Positions 10,504-22,370 of a stretch of 64,000 nt of DNA are shown in pieces. The notes below the pieces were generated by a model. The model did no database searches. It was not told where the DNA came from and was given only the letters and a program-made list of their open reading frames with translations. The translations under genes were made by a program, and so were the position numbers. Position 1 is the stretch's first letter; each line of letters opens with the position of its first letter. The stretch covers positions 30,608,407-30,672,406 of the forward strand of contig OX375877.1 of NCBI GenBank assembly GCA_947359465.1, given 5' to 3'. This stretch comes from Metellina segmentata. Taxonomy: Eukaryota > Arthropoda > Arachnida > Araneae > Tetragnathidae.

Positions 10504-12336
10504 AAGTTTAAAGATTCTGCAGTCTCTTACGTATTCTATCATATATTCTCTTTTGCAGACAAAAGTTAATAATTTTCACTTTAAGCATCATTAAAATTTT
10601 ATTAACAAATCTCTTAACAAATCTAAAAGGAATCTCTTTGTACCCACATTTTTAGGAATATCTGCCGATTTATTGATTTTATATCTTTTCGTGCTGCGTA
10701 GAAAAATAATATATAGGTATATAAATATAAATACATTAACTTAATTATGAAACTAAGGAAATTAAAAAATCAATAAAAATAGTTTGTGACACATCTAAAA
10801 ATTGCATTTATAAATGAATAATTATCATCTTGTAAAACATAAATCAGAATTTTCACTTTTGATTTAATTTAAAACTTTCAGAATTAAAAATTTATGTGTA
10901 TTTATTTTTATTTATGTTATTTTGCAAAGGTGGTAACAAAATAGATGAAAATAATGAATCAATTTTGATGCGTTACACAAAAATATCTGTATGTTTGAAA
11001 AGATTCTTGGAAATTGTTAATGGCATATTCAATAATGTTTAAATAAAAATTAACTTTTATCCCGCTTCCTATTACTCTATTGCCAAAGATAATATATGCA
11101 CGCAAGAACCTACAATTGGTGACGTTGACGTGAAGGTCGAAAATTCATTTTTAACCATAACCAAAAGCATTACCCAACCACTGTGACATCCGGTTTTTAA
11201 CTGTGAAGTGTGACTCTCAGAAGTCTTTTTTTTATCACACTTCACATCATAAGAATCGATGTAATACTTTTTATATTGGCTAGCGAAAGATCGAATTCAA
11301 TTTATTCAAGCAAATAGAGAATGACTCTTTCTGACGAATAACATTACATGAGATCGAAAATGAAAACTTGGTATAAAAGGAAAACGTGCACATTTGGAGC
11401 ATTGATACATCTATTAAAAACGTCTTTGTAAATCATAAATACATTACTTAAAAAACTGTGAATATATGTATATACGCGTTTTGATTACTAAAGTAATAAT
11501 ATAAAAGAAATATGACAAAACCTTTCGATGCAATCAACAGCGATTTTTCTTCTCTGGAGATTATTTGTAGAAAAGGCTAATTAGTTCTTAGTGATTGCAT
11601 AAAAAAGATTGAATGTAAGCGTAACAGGAAAGAATTTGTTATTTTCCATCTAAAAGTTAATTTGTAACAGTAAAAACAGACTACGTTTTTTTTTTTACTA
11701 TTCATCTCATGTATCTGATATTTACAAAAACTAAAAATCTTTTTTTATCTAGCATTCTAAATTACGATCAATAAGACAGAAAAAAAAAGCAAGCAGTGAC
11801 ATTTACTTTCTCGTATACATTTAGATTGCATTAGTTATTTAAATAACCTTACGAACGAAATTTGTATTTCTCCAATGGGAGTATTTTAGTTTTGATACAA
11901 TATAATGAATCAACCAATCGCTTTGAACAAGGGAATGGAATGAAATTGAGGTAGATGTTCAGAATCTAATTGTGGTAACATGTCTGGGGTGGTTTTTGCC
12001 ATGCATTTTATTGGAAACTAGCAAAAGTTGTCGACCTTTCTCAGGTAGAATTGTTAAACAATCGATTGAAAAAATGGATTAAAAGGACAATTTTCTCTTC
12101 CATACTAATATAATTTAAGTGTCGAGAAAATAATTTTTAACACTTTTTAGACATTTTTATAACTTTTATGCAGAAAAGGTACCCGATTACCATTTTCCAA
12201 AAAAGAATTAGCGTTATTTAAAAAAAAGGAAAATCACTGTTTTCAACAAAATCTATTAACACATATAGTAAATTCCTTATATAGAGCTTCAACTCGAAAA
12301 GTAAGCAACACTTCTGTCACTACAACAAATAATCTA
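10504..12336. other. AT-rich DNA with one dispersed repeat
   Basis: No gene recognised. The segment at about 11895-12000 (CGCTTTGAACAAGGGAATGG) is homologous to about 41740-41850 (CGCTTTTGAACAAGTGAATG), so it belongs to an old dispersed repeat of unknown type. Confidence 0.45.
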
Positions 12337-12986
12337 TCTATATATATAATTCTCTTACGTGGCACGCAAAATAGACGTTATTTGTAATCGCGTTTTGGCA
12401 ACACTGTACGATTGTTCAAAGTCTCGCGCATCGATGAATTTATAGCGTTATCGGATGAAATTTTATTGAAAAAAAAAAGGAAATTTTAATGAGCTGTTGC
12501 AGTTAGTTTATAATAGAAATCAAAGAAAGCGGAGGATCTTTTCAGGGCCATTTAAAGAACGGTCCTTTTCAGGGCCAACAATTATAGTTCAACAAGACGC
12601 TTGCACTACAACTTTCGGCAACAAACTCAATGAAAAAGTGTGGGTCGTTTGAGTGCTGGGAAAATGTACACACAAACAACATGCTGGGTATTCAATTTCC
12701 AAAGCAACGCTCACATTTCGAGTCAAAATTTGCACACAAAGTTTTCATTTGAATTCTGATTTTAGAGATACTGTATATATTTTTTCTGTAATACAGCAAA
12801 TTTAGATTTGAAAAACATTTATTTGGTAACATATTTTATATTTTGTAAACAATCCCTTCTGCTAGAACACATGTCTTCATTGAGGCGAGCGAAGCGAGCA
12901 TAGGTTCGCGCAGCGAACCAATGAGGATTGTGAAGCAATCCTCCGGGGGTTGGCGAGCGTTAGCGAGCAGGGGGCAGGCCCCCTAG
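12337..12986 (+). mobile_element. Non-autonomous Helitron, copy 1 of a tandem pair
   Basis: Begins TCTATATATATAATTCTCTT after a host A and ends GGGGGCAGGCCCCCTAG. The end is a hairpin (GGGGG, loop CAGG, CCCCC) just before CTAG, the Helitron 3' signature (CTRR, A/T target, no TSD). Upstream of it lie further stem-loops: GGTTCGC/GCGAACC (12903-12919) and GAGGATTG/CAATCCTC (12923-12943). About 650 bp with no Rep/helicase coding. The next copy follows directly. Confidence 0.82.
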
Positions 12987-13588
12987 TATATATATAATTC
13001 TCTTACGTGGCACGCAAAAAAAAAACGGTATTTGTAATCGCTTTTTGGCAGCACTGTACGATTGTTTGTTTATCGCGATGTCTCGCGCATCGATTGAATT
13101 TATAGCGTTATCGGATGAAATTTTATTGAAAAAAAAAAAAGAAATTTTAATGAGCTGTTGCAGTTAGTTTATAATAGAAATCAAAGAAAGCGGAGGATCT
13201 TTTCAGGGCCATTTAAAAAACGGTCCTTTTCAGGGCCAACAATTATAGTTCAACAAGACGCTTGCACTACAACTTTCGGCAACAAACTCAATGAAAAAAT
13301 GTGGGTCGTTTGAGTGCTGGGAAAATGTACACACAAAAACATGCTGGGTATTCAATTTCCAAAGCAACGCTCACATTTCCAGTCAATATTTTTTCTGTAA
13401 TACAGCAAATTTAGATTTGAAAAACATTTTTTTGGTAACATATTTTGTAAACAATCCCTTCTGCTAGGACACATGTCTTCATTAAGGCGAGCGAAGCGAG
13501 CATAGGTTAGCGCAGCGAACCAATGAGGATTGCGAAGCAATCCTCCGGGGGTTGGCGAGCGTCAGCGAGCAGGGGGCAGGCCCCCTAG
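12987..13588 (+). mobile_element. Non-autonomous Helitron, copy 2 of a tandem pair
   Basis: Starts at TATATATATAATTCTCTTAC immediately after the CTAG of copy 1, lacking its own TC, and ends with the same hairpin and CTAG (13585-13588) followed by a host T. It differs from copy 1 by small indels, including loss of about 45 bp around 13385. Head-to-tail joining is consistent with rolling-circle transposition. Confidence 0.82.
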
Positions 13589-14367
13589 TTTATTATATTT
13601 CGAAAGTCCTGGTTCGGATATTTTAACTGATGCATAATGACTTTTAGATGATTATTGATTAATATTCTTCCAATATCGGCAAAGGTCCATTTAAAATTTG
13701 CTGTATTTGAACTTGTATGCAATTTAAAATAGAATACTTTGCGTTGGCTGTTGTTGAGTGTGAGGAATAGGAATTACAATTTTTATTAAAATAAATATTT
13801 TAACATATAATCACAGAAATCAGAATGAATTAAAACTAGAGTCGATAGAAAACAAAGTTGTTTTAAAAATATTAATTCATGATCATCTTCTATTTCACAA
13901 TATTGCCTAGTTGGGACAACATACAAGAAAAGTAAAACAAAATTAAAAAATTGAAAATTGAACGCGCGTGAAAAAATTATTACTGCTTCTGGCGTTTAGG
14001 TTATCACTACTTTCCATTTCTTTGAGCACGCGCTACACTTTAAAGTACATTTTTCAATTCAGAGATTTAGTTTTGAATGTAAACCACGTACCATTTAGAA
14101 TGAGGATGGCAGTTTTACTTGCCTATAGGTTGTTGTATTAATAGAACTGAGTAATTTTATTTCGGCTATGGAAAATAAATGCAAGTTTTATATAATGCGT
14201 TTAATCAATTGCAACGGAAACCCAAACCCCAGAATTCCAAAATACTTTGAATAAATTTGACTAGCTAGCGTTCTAGCTTCAAAAGTTTTCGTGCTCTGTG
14301 TTTCCCTTTTTTATTAAAAGAATTTCTACGTACTAAACCAAGGACGTTTGTGGAAAGTTGAATGAAA
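13589..14367. other. AT-rich DNA, nothing recognised
   Basis: No repeat or gene identified between the Helitron pair and the reversed Helitron. Confidence 0.4.
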
Positions 14368-14993
14368 CTAGGGGCCCGCCCTCTGCTCGCTAACTCTCGC
14401 CAAACTCCGAAGGATTGCTCTTCAATCTTCATTGGTTCGCTGCGCGAACCAATGCTCAATTGCTCTCATAAATGAAGACATGTGTCCTAGCAAAAGGAAT
14501 TGTCTACAAAATATGATACTCCAAAAAAATATTTTCAATAAAAAATTTGTTGTATTACAGAAAATATATACAGTATCTCTGGAATCAGAATTCATTTGAA
14601 ACTTTGAGCAAATTTCGACTCGAAATGTGAGCGCTGTTTTGGAAACATCCAGCGTATTGCTTGTGTGTACATTTACTTAGCACTCGAGTCACCCATACAC
14701 TTTTTCATTGAGTTTGTTGTCGGCAGTTGTAGTGCAAACGTCTTTTTGAACTATAATTGTTGGCACTGAAAAGGGCCTTTTCTTAAATGGTCCTGAAAAG
14801 AGCCTCCCTGCTTTGATTTCTATTATAATCTGCAACAGCTCGACTAAAATTATTATTTTTTCAATAAAATTTCATCTGATTACGCTATAAATTGAATTGA
14901 GGCGCGAGGCTTCGTGGTAAAAAAAACAATCGTACAGTGTTGCCAAAACGCGATAACAAATAACGTCTCTTTTGTATGCCACGTACGTCAGAG

Positions 14994-15068
<75 letters not shown>
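14368..15068 (-). mobile_element. Non-autonomous Helitron, reversed, 5' end expanded into (TA)n
   Basis: Same family as at 12.3 and 20.3 kb in reverse. CTAG at 14368-14371 is followed by GGGGCCCGCCCTC (the decayed 3' hairpin) and GGTTCGCTGCGCGAACC. The 5' terminus (inverse of TATATATATAATTCTC) runs into 37 TA units at 14995-15068, and the expected terminal TC is lost. Confidence 0.78.
14995..15068. repeat. (TA)n microsatellite at a Helitron terminus
   Basis: Pure TA repeat continuous with the TATATATA of the reversed Helitron's 5' end, so probably born from it. The tyrosine/isoleucine frames across it are meaningless. Confidence 0.95.
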
Positions 15069-15074
<6 letters not shown>

Positions 15075-15590
15075 AGCGGTTCAGAAAACGAACCTACCTC
15101 TTTAGCTATATAGGACAAAACTACCAAAGTATGGTTGATTTAATTAGTTAGATGTTTTAGGGCATGACATTTGCCTAAATATGTAAGGAAAAATATTAGA
15201 ATAGCGAATAATAAGAGAATTTTTATAAATTATACATAACACTTTCGGATGAATATGAAATGGATATTGGATAGATGATGGATGGATAGTGAAATAAGAC
15301 ATGCAATGTGAGTAATGACACTTCTTCATCGATAGATAAAAGCAATTGAGAAATTTTAGCGCAGATGATGTGTGTGGGCGGGCTAGTTTAGATAAAAGGC
15401 TTTAGCAAAGCTATTTAAAAATGTTATTGGTTCACTCCTTTAGTTGGAATAAAAATTAAGTTTCGTAATTTTAGGATCGAAATGAAAATTCTGGTTACTG
15501 TTATTTAAAAAAGTTGGGCAGAATGAATTGGAAAAATGCGACTAAACTAAACGATTTCGATTCATTTCTCTTGCGTTGTATTCGGAGCAG
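15069..15590. other. Non-coding DNA sharing a block with 46.7 kb
   Basis: About 15110-15190 (ACTACCAAAGTATGGTTGAT, GATGTTTTAGGGCATGA) resembles 46688-46760 (ACTACTAAATTATGGTTGAT, GGTGTTTTAGCATGA), so it is part of a dispersed repeat. No gene. Confidence 0.4.
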
Positions 15591-16530
15591 TTATCTGCTC
15601 TGCTCTTAAAGCAATCGTAGTCAATTTGCATTATACGCGAATGGCCAAAACGAAGAAACGGGCTCTAATTTGCAGCCGCATCGTGAGAGGGCGCTGCTGC
15701 AATCTATTCTGATTAGCATTGAAAAGAATTTCGCCTGCAGCCGAGAATTGAAGCGAAAGTGAGAAAGAATTAATTGTGGCAGATAAAGTATAAGGCGAGA
15801 GAAAAATATTCCCGTCTCCGAATAAAAGCAGACGAGAATAAAATAAAACAAAACACAGAAAAAGGTTACGAAAGAGGTGAGAACTTTTGATTAAAACGCC
15901 ATTTTCTTTTTCACCTTTTTTTTTTCACCCGGCGCGATAACGGAAAGTCTTTCAACACTTTCACCCTGCGTGAGTGGAAGTAATTATGACGGACAGCGAT
16001 AATTGGTATTTATGGCACGAGATTTTGTTTGGCAACATTTGTTTCGCCAAACCATCTTCGATTTCCATCTCAGCGCGCTGTGAACGGCAGCCATTTTTTC
16101 CGTCTCTCATTCTTCAAGTATTCGATTTGGCAGTTGCAATTTTTCGCCAGATGCAAATAAATTCGTGAGAGCGCTCTGAGTATTAATTCCGCTAACTTTT
16201 TGGGGAAGAGTTTTGAATGGCGTCTAAACTCCTCTTTTCCGATAAACGAGACTTTAGGGAAACACGGGGCTGTTATTCGATCTTTTTTTTCTTGTCGTTT
16301 TGTTCCAAAACAATTCCCCCTGCGCTGAGAAACGCGATAGGTTATATGAAAGGATATTTTGTTAAAAGTAATCTTCTTCCATTGGTTCCTCCGGTGTTAG
16401 CTGTTGACTGCTTTTCATCTTTTATTATTTCATAAGTTGGAAAGTGTCGTCGGAATGTGGTAATGTCTTTCGACGTTTCGGGTAATTTAATTTCGAACGG
16501 GAGACGGTGTTGACATCTACAACGCGTTAA
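15590..16530. promoter_or_regulatory. Candidate conserved/cis-regulatory block
   Basis: A non-repetitive stretch that is clearly GC-richer than its flanks. It contains a CTCF-type core AGAGGGCGC (15686-15694), a POU octamer ATGCAAAT (16151-16158), GATTAGCATT, and TAATT homeodomain-type words. No splice-bounded frame looks convincing. Function is inference from composition and motifs only; such short motifs also arise by chance. Confidence 0.25.
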
Positions 16531-16722
16531 AAAAGAGATACGTTTTCGGACTTCACTCTCAAAAAATTTATATTTTATTTACTCTCTTAGAAATGCCGAT
16601 TCGGCAAGTTTAAATGAGTGCTGAAATATATCGAAACACAAACCAATCATTGCACTAACTCCGCCATATTTTCAAAAATGAATTTGTTTTTACAAAGCTG
16701 AATTGCATTTGAGATGGCTTTA

Positions 16723-17719
16723 GGTATCCGGACCTTTCGATAACCTTTTTTTTTAAATGCGGTATGGACACATTTCAATGATATTTTTATGTTTAGTGTT
16801 ACTAAACAACAGCATTGGGATATAAATATTGAAAATATGTATTAATAATTTTGCAAAAATGATAATTCTGTATATGACATTTTAAAGAAATTCGTCAAAA
16901 ACTTAATGTGTTACATAAAAATCTATTCAACCCATTTAAAAAATGATGCCACCAAAATAAGCTACATGCCTTTTTCAAGGGAATCAACTAGAATGTTGTT
17001 GTTGTTGTTGTCTTGTCCATGGATAGAAACACTTCAAATAGGATCAACTAGAATCAAAAGGATATTTAAATAAACAAAAATTTAAAGGATATCGAAAAAT
17101 GAATACAAGATTTTTGGTAGTTTTACAGTACTATTTCTAAAATATGGGGTCATAATTTTAAAACTTTTCAACTCAGTATAATTATTTTTTTCTAGTTAGT
17201 TCCCAAGACCAACATTATAAAGAACAAGCTCTCAAAATTTTATGAGAATCCATCAATAACTTTTTGTATAATAACATTTTAAGTGAGGAAATAATGTATA
17301 AATATTAATTTTAGAGTAAAAATAGCTGGAAGTGTATTGTTTGATCTCTCTTGCTTCTACTGTTTATGTATACAATTTTGTTTTTCGCTTCTCTTTAAAA
17401 ATGTTCACGATATTTTCAAAAGAGAAACCATTTAAACATTTGAGAAACCTTTCTAAAATTATATTTGCAAAAGAAAAGTATGTCCTAAATTCTAATTTTG
17501 GGAGGTTTTTGGTCTTTTAACGGCCATTTCCTGTGTTTTCCATACCTACTTCCGGTTTTATACCCCTTTTATTAAAATCTTAATATCTCTTCAACTAATT
17601 AACTTAAAGAAAAAATCAAATATATTTTGGAAACTCAAATAAATACTCTATCAAATAGGAACAAAAACGGTTTTTGGAATTTTTGGTCAAAAATGACATT
17701 TTGAAAGGGTTCGGATACC
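16723..17719. mobile_element. PIF/Harbinger-like MITE with TTA TSD
   Basis: Left end GGTATCCGGACCTTTCGATA and right end, inverted, GGTATCCGAACCCTTTCAAA. Both are flanked by TTA (16720-16722, 17720-17722), the 3-bp target typical of PIF/Harbinger. The 997-bp AT-rich interior has no coding sequence. A 48-bp LINE stub sits inside it at 16995-17042. Confidence 0.6.
16995..17042 (-). mobile_element. Extremely 5'-truncated LINE insertion (48 bp)
   Basis: Between perfect 12-bp copies of ATCAACTAGAAT (16983-16994, 17043-17054) lie only a (CAA)n tail and about 30 bp of 3' UTR, read on the minus strand. The UTR word TTTCTATCCATGGACAAGAC matches the 3' end of the LINE at 18.56 kb (TTGTCCATGGACACGCAAAC then AACAATAA). 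Confidence 0.75.
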
Positions 17720-17722
17720 TTA

Positions 17723-18545
17723 AAAAAGAAAGTTTTCAAATGTGTCTCAAACTTTCCTCTTCTATCAAATCGGGTACATATAAAATATTTACCCGCGTGA
17801 TGTACTGTAGCTAATAACGCAAAAGTTCAAAACGGATACTCAGGACTACCTTAAAATGTAGTTAATCACCGTTTGGGCGACGTTTGGCGTTTAATATAAT
17901 TAGTGTTAACCAGTTAATGCATCATATATCGTCGCCTTATAGCATAAACTCATAAACTGACTAAAAGGTACATTTCACAGCCGGTTAAAGACTAACTATA
18001 AGTGTTTAGGTCAAAGTAAAAATTATAAATATTTTGTTAGTGTGATATTTTTTTTCATACCGAATACGATATGACAATTTATTTCTCATCATCATGAAAA
18101 TAATATTTCAGTGTCAGAAAATGGCTTTACTAAAAATATTAGTTAATGAGTTTCTGCTGTAAGCTGACGATATCAATCCGGATAATTATTTGAAATATTT
18201 GTCTGAAGTCATATTAAAAAAACACATTAAGTGTTGTCACATCCGGAATTCATACAGGAAGTTCGTTTGACCGCTAAACCACTTACCACCAACTACATTT
18301 AGCTTGAGAGAAAATGCTTCTCATTACTGGGAATTGTAACTATAAACAATGGAATGCAGAAATTTAGAGCAGTAGATAATAATTCAAAGCAAAAAGCTAA
18401 ATGAACAATAAATAAATAGATGATTAAAAACATATTTGGGTAAATAATAAGATATAATTTTAAAAATATTAAAAATGTTCGCAATACACCTCAGTAGGAA
18501 TATATTAAAATATAAAAAGTGTTGATGTGAGAAAATAAATAAAAA
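17723..18545. other. AT-rich DNA, nothing recognised
   Basis: No gene or repeat end identified. Confidence 0.4.
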
Positions 18546-18555
18546 CACATGAATG

Positions 18556-19030
18556 TTATTGTTGTTTGCGTGTCCATGGACAAGCAATATTGTAATTGGG
18601 TAGCGGTCTAGATTCCATCAAAAGCATTGGTCACAGCCTCTGCCAATGTTGGTGCATCCCAGCTGTAGAGGATCTCCCGTAATGAGTCCCTGAGTGGAAC
18701 CATTCCAATCTTCAAAAGATTCACCGAAACAGTTGGGCATTCCCAGATGTGGTTGGGCTTGAGTTAGACTTCGGGCAGTTTTTACAATGGGCATAGCTTC
18801 TTGTTTTGTCCAGATGGATCTTCATGCCCTTATAATGTTCAGTTCTAAGCCTGGCAACAGTGGATGTGATGTTTCTGGGACAGTCGAATTCTATTAAAAG
18901 GGGTTTTCTTATATGTGTGAGTCATAATTCTATATCTGGCCACTGCGTTAGCATCAGCAAGTGTGATGGTGGTGCACCTCTGATCAAGTTCTCTAGCTTC
19001 TTTGCCCCCCCCCCAAAAAAAAAAATAACC
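18556..19030 (-). pseudogene. LINE 3' end: ORF2 C-terminus plus 3' UTR
   Basis: On the minus strand one frame reads VARLRTEHYKGMKIHLDKTR then SYAHCKNCPKSN, which matches the region after the RNase H domain in Jockey-like LINE ORF2 proteins, ending in the CxxC of a zinc motif. A frame upstream (about 18950-19010) reads KEARELDQRCTTITLADANA. Frames are interrupted by shifts. The 3' UTR ends in CCATGGACACGCAAACAACA. Possible TSD: CACATGAATG (18546-18555) and CACATAAATG (19031-19040), 9 of 10 matching. A C10A11 run lies near the 5' end. Confidence 0.65.
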
Positions 19031-20078
19031 CACATAAATGGCGCTGGGGATAGAAAGAATGAAATGTGAATTAATTGATTATTTAAAACTTGTTAGTCGG
19101 TGACATGATTATACTAGAATGAAAAATATCAGTTGAACTTTAGTTAATACAGGTTAAGGTTACATTAAAAATATGAATATTGTAAAATATGATTACACAC
19201 ATATGCAAAAGTTTTTGATTTTACTTACATGGAATTTATATAATTATACCAAATAACACTACAGTAACAAATTCATGAATTCATTCCAATGTGCATAGCT
19301 TAATTTTTAAACAGTTTGTTGATTATAATGTAAATAACTTTCAGTGAATAAGTAAAGTTCCGCGATGCTACAAAAAGTCAAACAAAAGTGGTACTAGAAT
19401 TTCTTTTATTCTCGAAAATTAATCATACTAGTTTCTTCCTAAACTGTATATGAAAAGACAAAGCAACCAACCATCTACTATAAATGCTATCAGCAGTTAT
19501 CAGATGAATATATTTTCTCTCAAAGTTTACGGATGCCGCGGTAGGCCAGGTTAGAAGACGAACGGATCACCAAGCGGAGGGTTGCGAGTTAGGGATGCGA
19601 CATCGATATCGATGTTTTATAAAAAACATCAAGATATTTGCCATCGATGTTTTGGAGTCGATGTGTTTTTAACATCGATGTTTATATTTGTCGATGTTTT
19701 ATATTCAAATAAAAAAAGTACCATTATACAAATTAAAAAAAATAACCAAGTAGCATTATTTTTATAATTGGTAAATTGAACTTACTTTTAGACCTAAGTG
19801 GCCAAGGGTTGAAGGGTCTGAAAAAGACGAGGATAGGAATGCGACATCAATGTCGATGTTTTATAAAAAAAACCACCGATGTTGTATAAAAAAAACACCG
19901 ATGTTTTATAAAAAAACCACCGATTTATTTATAAAAAAACCCACCGATTTATTTACCATCCATTGATTGGAGCCGATGTTTGTTTAACATCGATGTTTTT
20001 ACATTGTCGATGTTTTATTTATGAATAAAAAAAGTACTGTTGTCAAAATTTAAAAAATAACCGTAAAACTAAGTATTT

Positions 20079-20210
20079 GTCAGTGGCGGCGACATCCGTC
20101 CAATCAGAAAGAGCCTTTTCCGTAACTGGTGGGACAGTCAGTGAAAAAAGGAGTCGGTTTAAGGGGTAGGAAGTTAACAAACTTGTTTTCTTCCAAACTG
20201 TAAATAAAAA
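20079..20210 (+). pseudogene. hAT transposase C-terminal dimerisation-domain remnant
   Basis: Plus-strand translation includes VAATSVQSERAFSVTGGTVS followed by EKRSRFKG, a stop, then EVNKLVFFQTVNK. This matches the conserved end of hAT transposases (pattern ATSVPSERxFSxAGxxxxxKRxRL, then LxFLxxN) in the Dimer_Tnp_hAT domain. Only about 45 residues remain; the catalytic region is gone. It shows that the ATCGATG family belongs to hAT independently of its TSD. Confidence 0.85.
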
Positions 20211-20303
20211 AAATTGGGGCATATAATAATTATAGGCCCCAATATTTTTTAATTGCAGGACATAAAAAAATAAGTTTATGTGTTTCCCCCATAAGTTGAA
20301 AAA

Positions 20304-20955
20304 TCTATATATATAATTCTCTTACGTGGCACGCAAAAAAGACGTTATTTGTTATCGCGTTTTGGCAACATTGTACGATTGTTTGTTTACCACGAAATCG
20401 CCTCAATTGAATTTATAGCGATATCGGATGAAATTTTATTGAAAAAAAAAAAAAAGAATTTTAGTCGAGCTGTTGCAGTTTAAAATTACAAATCAAAGAA
20501 AGCGGAGGATCATTTCAGGGCCATTTAAAAAACGGTCCTTTTCAGGGCCAACAATTATAGTTCAACAAGACGATTGCACTATAACTTTCGACAACAAACT
20601 GAATGAAAAAGTGTGGGTGACTCAAGAGTGTTTTATGGAAATGCACACACAAACAACATGCTGAGTATTCCATTTCCAAAGCAGCGCTCACATTTCGACT
20701 CAAAATTTGCTCAAAGTTTTCATTTGAATTCTGATTCCAGGATCCTGTATATATATTTACTGTAATACAGCAAATTTAGGTTTGAAAAATATTTTTTTGG
20801 TACATCATATTTTGTAAACAATCCTTTCTGCTAGGACACGTGTCTTCATTGATGCGAGCGAAGCGACCATAGGTTCGCGTAGCGAACCAATGAGGATTGC
20901 AAAGCAATCCTCCTGGGGTTGGCGAGCTTTCGCGAGCAGGGGGCGGGCCCCCTAG
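20304..20955 (+). mobile_element. Non-autonomous Helitron inside hAT
   Basis: TCTATATATATAATTCTCTT at the 5' end after a host A; GGGGGCGGGCCCCCTAG at the 3' end followed by T. Same size (652 bp) and stem-loop series as the copy at 12.3 kb. Confidence 0.85.
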
Positions 20956-21215
20956 TAATTAATAATAGCTAACAATAATTATTATTATGTACCTATCTAC
21001 CTATAGTTATAGTTAGTAGTGCTTATTTCAAATTGCTGTAAATATTATTTTCTTTTGTATTATTAAATTAAAAAACATAATATATGTTAATTGTTCTTAT
21101 TAATTTTTTGACTTTGTTTAGACAGTTAAAAAATTATCTTAGTTATAAGAAGTTAATAAACACATGCAGACTGACAAATTAAATCTTTCCCCTAGGCTAA
21201 CTAAATGTTAGAGGT

Positions 21216-21334
<119 letters not shown>

Positions 21335-22024
21335 AAAAGTTTAAATGCATGGATGTGTTTAGAAACATCGATGGTTTTGGGGCGATGTATTAATAACATC
21401 GATGCTTTAATATTGAACATCGATGTGTTTAGAAACATCGATGGTTTTGGGGCGATGTATTAATAACATCGATGCTTTAATATTGAACATCGATGTTTGT
21501 TGTCGATGTCGCATCCCTATTGCGATTTCGAACCTACGTATATTATCCAACCAAAGACCGTCATTTACACGGAAGCTGCGCTAAGCCACCATGTCTTATA
21601 TCTGTACGTTAAATCTGACTTTGCCTCAAATGACCTCACATCGGCGTAGTGCATGTCGTTGCATGATCGTCACTCAAAATTACGAGGTGTTGTCCTCTGA
21701 TCATTCCCTCCAGATGCTTTCAAAATACTAATATATATCACTGTAAAAAATATTTTCCTGTGTCAATCCACACATTGCGTCAACATCAATGATGGGATAC
21801 TGAAAAGACTGAATGCGCATGCGTACTAAAAAGTATCACGTAAATACATATCCGAGTACGAATACCGAAGGTTTGATGACATGGCCAATCAATGGGTGGT
21901 TTGTGTAACAAATACTTGGTAGCAGAATTATCCGTTAAGCAACTGTTGGATTGCAATATGTTTTCTAACATTTAAAGGAATCAGTTAATTTTATACTCAG
22001 CATATTAACTATCCATATATTCAT

Positions 22025-22205
22025 TAAGATAACTCGTTCATCAAGAGCTGGATCATTTTGCTAATGACAAGATACCTTGTCCATAAAGATCTGGTCAATT
22101 TTGCTGATGATACCTTGTGCATCAAGACCTGGTCCATTTCGTTGATGACGAGATACCTTGTCCATCAAGATCTGGTCTATTTTGCAATTGATGAGATACC
22201 TATGT
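22025..22205. repeat. GAGATATCTYGTCC-type dispersed minisatellite, locus 2
   Basis: Four degenerate units of about 45-50 bp with GATAYCTTGTCCATCAAGAT and CTGGTCAATTTTGCTGATGA words. Followed by CCATTAACCCTATAAGC, which recalls a TTAACCC-type end seen at 40.3 kb. Confidence 0.6.
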
Positions 22206-22370
22206 TCAAGATAGCCATTTACCTCTAAACAACCATTAACCCTATAAGCCGAACTTCGAGATATTGCTTTTTTTAAGTATCACGACAGTTAATCCGATTA
22301 CACAGTCATCAAAACATACTTTTTAAACAACATTATCTCCAGAAATTCAAATGTAACACTATATATATAC

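Noticed and set aside
14872..15105. Tyr/Ile-repeat frames at this and the other TA runs (21.2, 43.95, 62.86 kb)
   Set aside because: Translation of (TA)n microsatellites.
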